DNA of 64,000 nt from Thermothielavioides terrestris NRRL 8126 (Eukaryota > Ascomycota > Sordariomycetes > Sordariales > Chaetomiaceae): positions 1,364,001 to 1,428,000 of the forward strand of contig NC_016458.1 of the NCBI RefSeq assembly GCF_000226115.1, given 5' to 3'. A program made the position numbers and the translations under genes. Positions 52,191-63,560 of the stretch are shown one piece after another. Under the pieces are notes generated by a model. It saw nothing but the letters and a program-made list of their open reading frames with translations, was not told the DNA's origin and ran no database searches. The first letter of the stretch is position 1; each line of letters opens with the position of its first letter.

Positions 52191-53402
52191 TGTTAGCGAT
52201 TAGGTATTTGTTTACTGTACAGAAAAAGATAGTAAATACACGGATGAGCGCTCCTGAAAGGCAGCAGTGTGAAGCTCGGTGCAACAGTCCTTCTTCAGTG
52301 GCCGCGGTAACTGGATACGAACTGCACAGCGCGACTTGAAGACTCGCAAACAAGTGAAAAACCCTTCTTCGCCTCGGCCCTCGCAGAACCGATGGAGATG
52401 AAAGGAATAACAAGACTCCTGCGGAGAGGAAAAGGCTCCAAAAATTCCCTGCCAGGTCGAAACCCAACAGGAGCGGTCAGGTTGTAGTTTTCAACTAGCA
52501 AAAACGTGATCTCGGACGAATCCTCACTGATACACGTAAAACCCCTGCACTCGGATGGGGAAGAAAAAGAAGAAGAGGGAGGAAGAACGGGCTTCGGCTC
52601 GCGAAATTTATGCTCGGAGCGCGTTGGCCCGTGCACGACGACAAATTTCCAGCCCCACTGCAATTGTCTGTGCGCCGTCGCATCACGTGAATGCCGCGTC
52701 ACGTGGATGAATAAGGTACCTACCTTAGCCCTCACTTACCCCTGGAATTGTTTGGCAAAGCAGGCTCCTGCCGCAACTCTCTCCATGGCTCCATAGATGT
52801 TTCTAGACTGGCTGACTTCAAGGCCGTCAAGCGTTCTCCATGGGTTTGACAGCCACTTCCTACGCAGGTCGCCGAGCCTGATTCCACCTCTCAGATTACA
52901 TACACGAAACTGGGAAGCGGGAAGCAAGCTGGCAAGTGATAGCTCAGCCAGCAACAACCTGCCCAGCGGATTGCGAAGTGTGTTTTTTGTTCGCTGCTGA
53001 CAGCAAGATGATGCCATCATGGCTGCTTTTCTGAGCATACGCATTCGGGACAGAGAACCAGTGCAAAGGAACAGCTCCAGTCATGGGCGAAGGCGAGCCT
53101 GGCAAATGCGTGAACGGTTGGAGTGGGGAACACGACGAGTGCACTGTTAGAAGGATCTTATACACAACTACTCTGTTGTCCAACTCTCTCATGCCTCCTT
53201 GCATGGCTGAAATAATCAAAACTCTCAGACAAGCCAAGGAACGAGGTTGAGATCCGCGCTAAAACACGAGACACACTTGGATAGTGCGCCTGAGATATCG
53301 CACTGCAATGCCGCACAAGAACCCCCCGCTCAACCATGAAAGTCAAAGTGCAGACCCAAATCAGACACCTCCAACCACAGATACCACAGCCGCCGCAGCC
53401 CA
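52191..53402. other. Intergenic between convergent pirin and acyl-CoA synthetase genes
   Basis: It holds the 3' UTRs of both converging genes. Two CACGTG-like words (TCACGTGA and TCACGTGG) occur at 52682-52703 and AAGGTACCTACCTTAG at 52713-52728. No gene was recognised. Confidence 0.55.
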
Positions 53403-55531
53403 TCAAATCTTGGCGCCCCTCGCCCGCCGGGCCTCCTTCTCCCGGTCCCTGAGCAGGCGGCGCAGGATCTTGCCGCTGGGGCTCTTGGGGATGGCGTCGA
53501 CGAACTCGACGCCGCCGCGGAGCCACTTGTAGTGCGCCTTGTGGTCCTGGACGTGCTTGACGATCTCGGCCGCGACCTCGGCGTCCGTGCGGCCCGACGC
53601 CGCCATGGACGCCGGCGTCACGACGAACGCCTTGGGCACCTCGCCGTCCCGCTCGTCCGGCACCGCGATCACGGCGCAGTCGTCCACCGCCGGGTGCGTC
53701 AGCAGGTGCGCTTCCAGCTCGGCCGGGGCGACTTGGTGGCCCTGGAGGAGGGTGAAAAAAAGGGAGGGTTAGTTGGATGGATGGATGCGTTTTGCTGACG
53801 CGACGGGGAAGTGATTTGTTTAGGGGGAATGCGTGTCCTACCTTGACTTTGATCAACTCCTTCAGCCGGTCGACGATGGTGAGGTGCTCGTATCCGCTGG
53901 GCGTCTTGGTCACCATGACCTCGTCGCCGGTCCGCAGCCACCGGCCGTCCTCGTCCCAGACGAAGGCTTCGGCCGTGGCCTTCTCGTTGTTCAGGTAGCC
54001 GAGCGTGACGGACGGAGACTGCACGAACAGCTCGCCGGGCTTGCCGTACTCGGTAATCTCCTTGCCCTCGGGGTCGATGACCTTGACTCGCGTGCCGGGA
54101 ATAAGCGAGCCCGAAGTCCCCAGGCAGATGTCGTGTTCGCTTGTCGAGCAGACTACAGTTGAGGACTCCGTCATGCCTGTGGGGTAAAAGTCAGCAACCT
54201 GTTATGTGGCAGGGGTCAGACAGCGGAGGGAGTACCGTAGCCCTGGCCAATTTTCCAGTTGGGATAGAGTCGGAGAAGCTCCTCCGCGGTCTCCTTCCCT
54301 AGGGGCGCTGCCCCGGTAAACACTAATCTGACGCTGCTAAGATCATACTTTTTGAGCAAGTCCTTGCTGCTCAGCATGCGGATGATGATCGGGGGCACCT
54401 GGACAACTTGCTTAGCAAGTGTAACTCGAATCCGGCGCAAGGCTAGCTTACCACAACCAGATGGTTGATTCTATAGCGCTCAATGGCCCGGAGATAGTCG
54501 TTAAGCTCGAACTTTGGCAGCACAATGACCTCGTCGCCACGCCATATTGCAGCATGCCCTGCCACCACGAGGCCGTAGATGTGGCTGAAGGGAAGCAAAC
54601 CCAGTTCCGCTTGAGTCTCAACGCCGCACTTCCTTCGACCTACGTCTTCGTGTATGCAGAGCTGCATGGTGTTGGCGATGACGTTGCGGTGCGAAATCAT
54701 GACGGCTTTCTATCGGCTAGTCAGCAGTTGTCCACACTCCCAAAGCACTAGCGGGTAGACGCCGGCTCGGACTCACCGGCAGACCCGAGGTACCGCTGGA
54801 GTAGCAGAGGAACGCCACTTGGCGCTCGCCCTGTCCCTTGACCCATCTCAGCGGCTCCAGATCCGGCACCGTGCGGCCCAACTCCACCAGGTCCTGGACC
54901 GTCTTGAACGAGGGCTTCGGGGCATGATGGGGGAGGTCCATGATGAAGACCTTGTCCTCGGGTATGCCGACTGCTTTCGCGGCCTTCAATGCCGTCTCCA
55001 GCACGGGCACACATGTGAACAGCGCTTTGGCCCCCGAAGACCGGAGCTGGTGCTCCAGCTCGCTAGCCGAGTATGCGACATTCGCCGGCGTGGCAATGCC
55101 GGACAAGCGGTGCACGGCGTGGAGCACGGAAATGTAGTCAATCTGGCGGGCCGCAGTGAGCAGGCTGTGCATGCATGGTAGGGGACCATGGTGACTCACC
55201 GTGTTGAACGAGAACACGGCAACGACCTTGTCCCAGGGCGAGTCGGCGTTGGGCTCCCAGCCGAGGATCTTGGACAGGGCCTTTGCAATGCAATCGGATC
55301 GCTGGTGGGATTCAGCCACGGTGTATGTCTTGCCCGTGAGGCCGCAGGTGAAGGGATTCCGGCTCTTGGCAATTGGGCGCCGGCCATAGATTTCGCTTCG
55401 CATGAACTCGCCAATCGTGATGGAGTCGGGAGGGTCTGGTTTGGTGTTCAGCATGCTTCACTCTCCGACGTGAGCAATCGTTACTCACCGAATGGAAGCT
55501 TCGGGACCCATGGCGGAGGATAGAATACCAT
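53403..55531 (-). CDS. 4-coumarate-CoA ligase-like AMP-forming acyl-CoA synthetase
   Basis: Seven exons: 55531..55489, 55435..55200, 55142..54777, 54709..54452, 54398..54236, 54176..53842 and 53741..53403. They total 1740 nt, 579 aa. The six introns (53, 57, 67, 53, 59 and 100 nt) have GT/AG ends. It starts MVFYPPPWVPKLPFDPPDS, a typical opening for this fungal subgroup. The ANL core motifs are present in order: phosphate-binding loop CYSSGTSGLPKAVMISH, HIYGLVV, TGAAPLGKET, GQGYGMTESS, the adenylate-binding YLNN.../WLRTGDE block, hinge DRLKELIKVKGHQVAP, and the catalytic lysine in PKSPSGKILRRLLRD. The C-terminus is GAKI; AKI is a plausible type-1 peroxisomal signal. It should activate an aryl or fatty acid to the acyl-CoA via acyl-AMP. 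The substrate is unknown. No polyketide or peptide synthase gene is nearby. Confidence 0.93.
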
Positions 55532-57134
55532 GTTTGCTGCCACTGCCTTGCAGAGAGATTTGGTGTGCTTAGGCAAACCGGAGATGAAGCAGGGAAATCA
55601 CAGATGAATCAGAGTACGGAGTGGTCCTGGACGAATGAACGTTGTGATTGGAGGTGTGTAACTCGCTTCTCGCTGAGCAACCACAGGAGGTGAAGCAGGT
55701 GGAGGTACAAACAAGGTTTGTAAAACCTCTTTGTGAGGGAGACGGCACCATAAAGCAAGAAGCACCTCCATGGCAGAGCTGACCAGGGGCAGCGGGCCTC
55801 GGCATTCCATCCCACGACAGGGCTCTTGTCCTGCCCATGAACTCAATCGAAAGCCACCCGACGGCACTCCCCGTAGCAGTTAACCGGCCGGAGTTCCACT
55901 TCTCCCCACACTCAAATCCCACGATGCTACCCCACATTGCCAAGTGATGGGGCAATGCGGGGTAGCCACTCCACCCATCTGCATCCGAAATGGCAGTCGG
56001 TGCCCAATGACGGGTCACTTCATTGAGCGGTGTTTCGCACCTCGGCTTCTACACTACATTGCAGCGTCCCAAAAGCCGATCTCTCCCTTTCCTGAGCGAT
56101 TCCGGAGTACTACAGTGCATGATCCAGGCTCGCTGCCCGCCTTGACAACGAGATGTTTGCCGTTTGCCTTGGGTTCAGGGGGTCAGGTGGCTTAACAAAA
56201 TAGAATCCGTTGCCCGGCCCACCTGGCAAGCCGGCAAGCCCCTGACCGCCGTAAACACTACTAACGACCACACGGTGACCCAGTCACGATTTCCCCTTTA
56301 CTTGTTCTAATGGTCACAATGGTTGTTGCCACAGTTTGGATATTTGAGTCACTCGAGGCTTCGATGCTAACTGCGATTCTTTCTGAGTCTCTTGCCTGGA
56401 TGCCGTCCCATCACCCTCCCATTGATAGTGAACACCTGAGTGATGTCATTGAATCTCCGATACGTACCTTAAGCAAGTCACTGACCTTAAGAGCACTGAT
56501 TTTGTGCGGTTCAACAAGCAACAAGCCCCTGAATTTGCTCGTTTACATGCAGACGAGTGCCACTACCTGTCTGCTTTGAATCCCAAGATCAACAGAATGG
56601 AGACTACACCAAATTCACCTGTCGCAAGAGTTAAACTTCCTAGTAAATCAATTGTTCCTAACGCAACCAGATCTCACGCATCTATCTGCGTTGTCCCTTG
56701 GCCTAGAACCACCTGCATGGCCAGCTTACCTATCAGGGTGCTCCTTGAGATTGGATGACAGATGACGTATGGCCACGGTCAGGGAGGACGCTGACACCCA
56801 AACTTCCCCAGTATCACTTCAAGCCCTGACAGATATCCAAGTTTGCTTCTCTCACTGGAAAATGGCCCGTGCGCCTGAGCCATCATGTGTTCCTCATGCT
56901 CATGAGCATCGCGCCTTCCTCCAGAGACATCCACATCCGATATCACCACCCCAGGAGGGAAGGCACGAGGTTGCAAGCCTATCACCCACTCTGAATGCCT
57001 GCCTGGTCAGGCGATCCCGTCTGAGGTCCTCTCTTGCTGCTAAGATCGACCCACCTGGCTTCCTCGACTCCATTCAACTCCAACCGCAACTTCACAGGTG
57101 ACTGCAAGCATCGGAGCGACTGGGGCTCTGGGAG

Positions 57135-57144
57135 GGATATAAAT
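57135..57144 (+). promoter_or_regulatory. Distal TATA-like box upstream of the AlkB-like gene
   Basis: GATATAAATT followed by a CT-rich stretch and, 200 bases later, a consensus GTAAGT donor. It suggests a transcription start near 57165 for a long or non-coding transcript. Confidence 0.35.
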
Positions 57145-58027
57145 TCTTTAATCGGCCCTCAAGTTCTTGGCCAGCATTCTTCTTCTTCCTCCAACATCCC
57201 CAACCAACTTTCGACCTCTTCAACCACCACTCGATCCCACCCTCTCAACAGCAGCGTCACGACGTTGAGCCTCGGGTCTCGAGCAGTCGTTCATCGCGGG
57301 CTGCCTCTCCGCTTGAGACACAGAGTTCCTTCAGAATTGTAAGTACCTATCTCTCGCGCTGTGGCAGCTGTCCGACGTGGAGGACGAATACGCCAAACGA
57401 GAGCTCGAGAGCGAGCGACCGATTGCTTCAGCTCGCGGTACCCAAAAAACACCCACAAGACGACACACCACGCTGGAAAGCTCGTCTCACACCGACTCTC
57501 GCGTTCCCACTTGCTTTTCAACGCAGAAGTCACTGGGTGGTACCTAACATGCCCTCCAGATATACAGCCTGACATTATCGCCATCGATTCAAGGCCTCCA
57601 AGCGCTTTCCAGCCATCGATCTCGTGCTCGTTCTCCCGAAGGGTCTTCTGATACCCTGTCTGGCCAGAAAAGGTGCGTTCGAGAACTTGTTTCCTTGAAT
57701 TCACTGCTTTTCAGCTCTCTGGAACTCTCAATTCCCTTGTTTCTTGGTCATCGGATACAATAGGCAGGATCCCTTCTCTTCGGGCCTTCCTATGGGAGTG
57801 CTGGTTTCGCGATTTCGGTCGGCTACACACTGAATTCTGGAATCACCTGCTCCAACTTCCCCGCATTGCAATAACTTTGTCTTCCTCCCTCCAATGAATG
57901 GTATAATTTTTCAGACAGCCACGCGTGCAGGAAAGAATGAGGCTGGTGGAGTTGCCTCCAAGCTCGTGATGAGCTCACTCTTCGTTCTTTCCTCCTCGCT
58001 CGTTGATTCAGAAACCTCCCCGGCCCG

Positions 58028-58036
58028 ATATATTTC
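58028..58036 (+). promoter_or_regulatory. Proximal TATA-like box of the AlkB-like gene
   Basis: ATATATTTC in a strongly CT-rich tract, about 770 bases upstream of the ATG. Together with the leader intron at 58299-58381, this is the likely main promoter. Confidence 0.4.
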
Positions 58037-58298
58037 TCTTACTCTTCCCCTCACACCTCAAGTCATCCACCATTCTCGGCTCCAACTCCTCTGCTTCTCT
58101 ATTACACACATCTCTACCAAGCTTCCTGTTCCCCGACTATATCTTACGAGCTTTGCCCTCCCAATACGCTCTCCTTCACGCTTTCTTTCCCACGTTCTCT
58201 CTCTTACACACCCTTACCGGCCCTCAGGAGCAGTTCTTCTCGTTCCACTGCCTCAAGATTGCTCGTGAATTCCGATTGAGGAAGGGAACACGAGTCCG

Positions 58299-58381
58299 GT
58301 AAGGCCGGAGGAAGCCGAAATACCCACTCATTTTCTGTCGAGGTCGGCATGACTTGGATGCTAACCGTGTTTTCGCTACAG
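58299..58381 (+). other. Probable 5' UTR intron
   Basis: Donor GTAAGG at 58299, branch-like GCTAAC at about 58360 and acceptor GCTACAG ending at 58381, for 83 nt. All three signals match the coding introns of this window. Not needed for the reading frame of the downstream gene. Confidence 0.5.
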
Positions 58382-58803
58382 GAGTCCGCGCCGACTCACA
58401 AGGCCCATTTCCGCAGCTCTTACAATCATTTAAGACACGGCATCACCATTCAGAGGCAGACAAGGTTTGCGGAACTGCCAGCAACAAGGTGAGGATATCT
58501 TTCGTTGTTGAACATTAGCCTGCTCGGGATATGTGGCGGAATGGGGGCTATAAAAGAATTGTGAAGATGGAGCGCGTCGTTCACGTTCAGCTTTCCACAG
58601 CTTCTACGCAGCATCAGCGAAAGCTGGTGTTGTTCACTTGTGTTAAGTGACAGTTTCATGGAGAATGCACGTGTATACATGTTGCTAACATGCTGGCATT
58701 CATTAGGATAGACGGACCAACATAAGCGACAAGGGAACTTTACAGGTCACGTCGAGACAACATAGCGCGGGACTCATACCCCGTAACCACACCAACGGCA
58801 TCA

Positions 58804-61473
58804 ATGGCGGAAGCTTTGCAGACTCCCTCTCATCAGGCCTCCGTCGCCGCGGGTGCTGAGGAATCTCCGGACGGCCCGCACCCCGTTGCAGCCATGAGGA
58901 CTTCCAGCCGGCTGGCTGCCCAGCGTGCTCAGGCCGCAATCAAGCGGACATATGAGAACCCGGAACCCACGGAATCCGAGAGGACTATCAAACGTTCTCG
59001 TCGTGCTGTTCTGTCCGCAGCCGAGAATGAAGCAGCAACCGACACTGAGTCCGAATCCTCGCAGTCCTCACAGGTGACGACTGACAGCGGCCATGCCGAA
59101 GACAGCCAAGCAACTTCCACACTGACTATTCTCGTGTCAATGGATGACGCTACTGAGAATGGTGCAAATGGAAGCCCGCAGATCGCAGTTGCCAAAGACG
59201 CCGTCGTCCGCCCCCCGGCGGCTGGCAGGCCACTGGTCTGGGCAAATGGACGCGGGAGCCTCTGTGAAGCCTTGCCATATTTCAAGGCTCACAAAGGCAG
59301 CCTTTACTCTTCCGGTCTGGTCGCTCAAGGCATGTTGGTTGACCGAGAGGTTGACCGCCTGGACGTCTTCGGTTCACAGGTGGTCATCTCCGGGATGTAA
59401 GTCTCAGCTGCCCTTCGAAGTACCCCTAGCACCCTGTATCTCAGAATTTGATGATGTCGTTGCTGACTGCCCGGAAATTGCAGTGGCGGTGGCCGTGTCA
59501 AGGACCCGCAGACGGGCACAATGATCCGCTCGAAAGACACGTCGGACACTGCGGTATCCTTCAAGACGGCCATGAATGCATTTCAAGCGAAATCCCTTGT
59601 GGCCCTGATTGCTGGTAGGTCTCATCGGGATGCTGGTGTAAACAATGACATGACTCACGCTCCGCATAGGCGAGGACAACCCCCTTTATCCGTGCCAGCC
59701 ACCCCATCCTTACGCAGTCCTGGGCTACTTCCACATTACCGATATGTGGAAGGAGAAAATGATCCCCGAAGGAGCCAAATCGCCGGTCACAGTCTGGCGC
59801 ATGCGCTTTGAAAAGGCAGACCTGACCGAGCCCTCTTGGTGGATGCCTGCCGTCGAAGATGCGACGGTCTCCGACACATCTGTGGACCTGAACGTGAAGG
59901 CACCAGTGATCACTTGCGGCACCTGCGAGACTCCCAGCAAAGAAATCTTCACTGCTGGTTGGGTGTGCCTTAACCACAAGTGCGAGAAATTCTTTCAGCT
60001 CCGCAATGGCCACGCCGTCGACATCAAGTCCCTCGCATACACTGAGAGCTTTCTCAATGAGCGAACACCATTTGCGGGTGAGGTGCCTTCCGTTGTGCCT
60101 CCGCTCCCCGACCATACTGGCCTCCATGGTACGGAGATTTCCCTGCGGCGTGGCTTTGTGTGCCCCGACTGTGGCTGCTGCAACCGCCGGGTATACTGGA
60201 ACCGCTGGGTGTGCGAGAACAAGGACTGCCAATATGCTCGCGACGCTCCCATGCTTCCCTACCCCGATGCCCTTCTCGAGGAGGAAAACGCAAAGTTTGA
60301 AGACATGGTGATGGACAGGAGGGCCAGGAACGGGGTAAATGAGAACCCCCTCAACAAAGAGTCCTTCGTCTTTGACCCATTTGCCACTATCTACCAACGG
60401 GGCTACCTCCGCTATTCACAGACGCTCGACTTGGATGGCTACCTGGTTCGCCAATATTTCCTCCCAGACTCTTACGGCCAGGTACTGGGATCATTCAGCA
60501 TCTTCTCCGCCAAGGATGAGATCAAGAGCGTGCCCCATGGCCCGGACGATCTCTTCAGGACGCTGGAACTCACCGATATTGGACTTCGCCGGAATCCCGC
60601 TGCCGTCTTTGGCCGTGAGCTTCTCAGCAGGATGCGCATGCGGGGACAGACGCTAACAGACTTCTCAGACAAGCTTGAGGGATACACCCGGCACTTCCAA
60701 CAGAACTTCGTAAGTCTTCCCCGGGGTGGAGGCATCCGCTGTTCTAACGAGTCCAGGGCGCGAGATACAAGTTCGGTGTGACAGTCCAGTCGAGGGGCTT
60801 TTCTCAAGCTCCGGACGTGATCCTCCGTGCCCTCCACCGCCTGATCTGGGCAAAGACGGTTGCCGTTGCCGCATCTAATGCTTTCATCAGGACGCTGGAT
60901 CGGGGTACCAGGGGCCAGGATTCACTGGTGACCAACGCCCGCGATTTCAACGAGCTGCTGGCCCTCGGATACATGGAGGATGACAAGATCAACGTACGTC
61001 TGTCCTTTTCTTGCCTCAGGCTCCATGCTCACACTCAGAAATTGCAGTATCACGATGACGGCGAGGAGGAACTTGGGCCAGTCATTGCTGCTTTGTCGCT
61101 GGGCTCCCCATCCACCATGCGGTTTCGGCCCAAGCGGGGAACGGGGTTCTTCCTTCCGACTCACAAACAGCTGGGGAAGGTCTGCTACAAGGAGGTCCTC
61201 GAGGTTCCCATGAAGCATGGCGACATGATGGTCATGGTCGGGACCAACATCCAGAAGGTTTACGAGGTGCGTTGGAGTATCCCCATTATCTAACCATGAA
61301 CATATGTCTGACATGAATAGCACACGGTCGACCCTCACGGGAAGCGTCGCTTCTCACTTACTGCCCGGTACATCGACCCGGAGAAGATGACCTCGCAGGC
61401 TGACCGGGATGATGCCATCATCAAGGGTGCAATTCCCGCACACGCGCAAGCCTTCGTCTACGATGGCATGTGA
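58804..61473 (+). CDS. AlkB-like 2OG-Fe(II) dioxygenase with two zinc ribbons
   Basis: Six exons: 58804..59396, 59484..59614, 59670..60709, 60757..60993, 61048..61266 and 61321..61473. They total 2373 nt, 790 aa. The introns (87, 55, 47, 54 and 54 nt) have GT/AG ends. Residues 1-130 are disordered, Ser/Glu-rich and basic in patches. A conserved-looking region at about 140-320 is not assigned. Two CxxC...C(x4)C zinc ribbons follow: about 324-350 (CGTCETP...CLNHKC) and 405-430 (CPDCGCC...CENKDC). The C-terminal AlkB-like domain (about 590-770) keeps the iron triad His669, Asp671 (YHDDGEEELG) and His741 (YEHTVDPHG), plus the AlkB R-x5-R motif at Arg750/Arg756 (RRFSLTAR). It should be an active 2-oxoglutarate oxygenase; demethylation of nucleic acid or protein is possible. 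The substrate is unknown. Confidence 0.88.
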
Positions 61474-62216
61474 ATCGACCCCGGACAGCTCCAGCATTCG
61501 GATGCCGCATCTACGCCAGCGAAAACCACACGTCCCATTTTTGGTGACGAGATTTGCACACACACACACACGCAGCACAATCTTTGCTAAGCTCACGACC
61601 ATTTCCAGTCATCTTGGGCTTGATTGCGGTCATTTCCTCGTTTATTCGATGCGTTCATCTACTACAGGCGGCATTCCTAGGGACTTGAGATCTTGCTCGC
61701 GATCCCGGTGGCAGAATCTGGCGTCAGAAGCCCCAGATATAGGCAGGGTTTTCCCGGGCCATTACATGGTTTGGAGGATAGGGCATTCGCACACTCACAC
61801 GATATACCCAGGGCGGCGGAGAAGGGAAATTTCTTAACTCTGGTCATATGGTTCACCAGTGATGGACAGGTCTCTTTTCTAGTTGGGCGCCGGACTCGGG
61901 CGACGCGCTTTTCCGCTTTGCGTTCTTTTCATCGAGGATTTCCTATGGCTCAATCTGCCTCAGCGCTCATTCCTAGGCCGAAATATAGCTCGAGAAACTG
62001 CGGTCTTCAAAACATGATGCTTGTGGCCAATGTGAACATGCAACATTTGCTTACTGCGTAGACCTGTGCACAGAGCGAAAACTGAGTGAGCAACCCCTGC
62101 AGGGACACAGCAGCATCGAGCTGTCACAAGATAAGTAAGTCTACACATATACATTCACGAGACAGCTCATGCTAGGCGACAATGAGCGTAACAAACCCAT
62201 CTCTGTGGAGTCCGCA
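61474..62216. other. Intergenic between convergent AlkB-like and Atp12 genes
   Basis: The 3' UTRs of two converging genes, with a (CA)n tract at 61557-61571. No gene seen. Confidence 0.6.
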
Positions 62217-63560
62217 TCAGCTGCTCTTTGATTCGGACCCTTTGCGCGTCCCGGAAACGAGCAGCACGACGCTCCCCAGCTGCCGCCTCAGATCCTCCTT
62301 CTCGACGTCATGCGTGTCCTCCACCTCGCCCCACTGGCGCGTCTGCCAGGTCACCTCGAGACTGACCGCCTGGGCAGCCTCTTCGACCCCAAACCGCTTC
62401 CGGTTCTTTTCCTCCTCCACTCCGGCCTGCCCATTTGCTGGCCCCGCTGCCGCCGCCCCTTCCTCGCTCCACTCCGCAACCAGCCGCGCCGCAGCCAGCA
62501 GGCTCTTGCCGGCCAGCGTCGCGCGCTCCAGCCCCGCCAGCTCGAACCCGGACAGCGAGAGGATCCAGTCCTGCACCGCCTCGCGCGTGCCCGGCGCCTG
62601 CTGCCGCGGCACGATCGACGCGCCCTCCAGCACGGGCTCCACGCGCACGCCCGGCCACAGGCGCGCCGTCACGTACGCCGCCGTCTCGGCGTACGCCTGG
62701 CGCTGCCGCTCGTGCAGCTGCTGCGCGGGGTCATCGTGGTCGTGGTCGTCTGACTCTTCCGGAGACGGCGCGGGGCAGAAGCACAGCAGCGAGTCCGTGT
62801 CGAGGTACCGCAGCAGCGTCTGGGCCACGCCCGGCCGGAGCGAGGCGTCGGCCGTCAGGTCCAGTGCGCGGCACACCAGCGAGGTCAGCGGGATCATGTG
62901 CTGCTTGGTCGCTTGTGAGGCGGACGTTAGGGAGTCCCATTCGAGGGCCAGCGCGTGCGCCAGGTGGGGCTTGGATGGGGGCAGCCGGATGATGGATTTC
63001 GTGGTTGGGTGGCGGAGGGGCCGGGTGTCGAGGTGGATTTCGAGGGCGCCTGTTGTTTGGGGGACGGGTTGTTAGTAGGGTTTGCGGGAACAGAGAGGGA
63101 CAGAGGTGGGACGGAGGGGGAGGGGGGGAGTTGTACCGTTGACTTCCCGCACGTGGACATCCTTCCAAAACCGCCGCTTCAGCCGGCCGCCGGCGCTGGC
63201 GGTCTGGGTTGTTTTAGCGCCCGCGCTCCCACTGCCCTGCTGCTGCTGCTGCTGCTGCTGCCTCAGCGTCTTAAGGTCGCCGGCCTGGCGCAGCATCTCG
63301 GCCTGACGGCGGCGGCGCGCCAGCCGCTCCTCGCGCTCCTCGCGCTCCTCGGCGGCGAACTCGGCGGTCGGCTGCGGCGGCTCAGGCGGCGGGCCGGTGC
63401 CGTACACCGGCACGACTTTGGCCGGCTGCGGCGGGTTGCTGTGGATCGCGCGGGCGGCGCGCGAGGCCGCGGCCGCTGCTGCTGCTGCTGCTCCGGCGGG
63501 GGACGCGCCGTTGAGCCGCAGCGGCAGGCGGAGGAAGAGTCGCGTCGCAGCGGGCGCCAT
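62217..63560 (-). CDS. atp12: Atp12, mitochondrial F1-ATP synthase assembly chaperone
   Basis: Two exons, 63560..63137 and 63049..62217, give 418 aa. The 87-nt intron has donor GTACAA, branch ACTAAC and acceptor AACAACAG, and splicing yields RFWKDVHVREVNGALEIHLD, the characteristic opening of the Atp12 domain. The N-terminus (MAPAATRLFLRLPLRLNG, then Ala/Arg-rich) is a good mitochondrial presequence. A charged Glu/Arg linker with a Gln tract (about residues 98-108) precedes the conserved domain, which runs from about 130 (FWKDV) through KSIIRLPPSKPHLAHALALE, MIPLTSLVCRALDL, LRYLDTDSLLCF and LVAEWSEE to the C-terminus. Atp12 binds the free alpha subunit of F1 in the matrix so that it assembles with beta. 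The start is the ATG at 63558-63560. Confidence 0.95.
63238..63260 (-). repeat. CAG-type microsatellite encoding polyglutamine in Atp12
   Basis: On the plus strand a (CTG)n run; on the coding strand about eight consecutive Gln codons in the linker before the Atp12 domain. Probably length-variable. Confidence 0.85.

Larger units (their letters stand above)
55532..58803. other. Intergenic and long leader upstream of the AlkB-like gene
   Basis: A 3.3-kb spacer. The left part is the acyl-CoA synthetase promoter. From 57120 onward it looks like promoter and leader DNA on the plus strand: two TATA-like boxes, each followed by CT-rich sequence (57165-57260 and 58035-58260), a GTAAGT donor at 57339, and a complete 5' UTR-type intron at 58299-58381. 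Open frames here (for example 57894-58268) are best explained as leader sequence. Confidence 0.55.

Noticed and set aside
57894..58268. 124-codon plus-strand open frame with an ATG and hydrophobic Leu/Ser text
   Set aside because: Lies in a CT-rich leader-like tract that makes Ser/Leu/Pro codons by composition; best read as promoter or 5' UTR.
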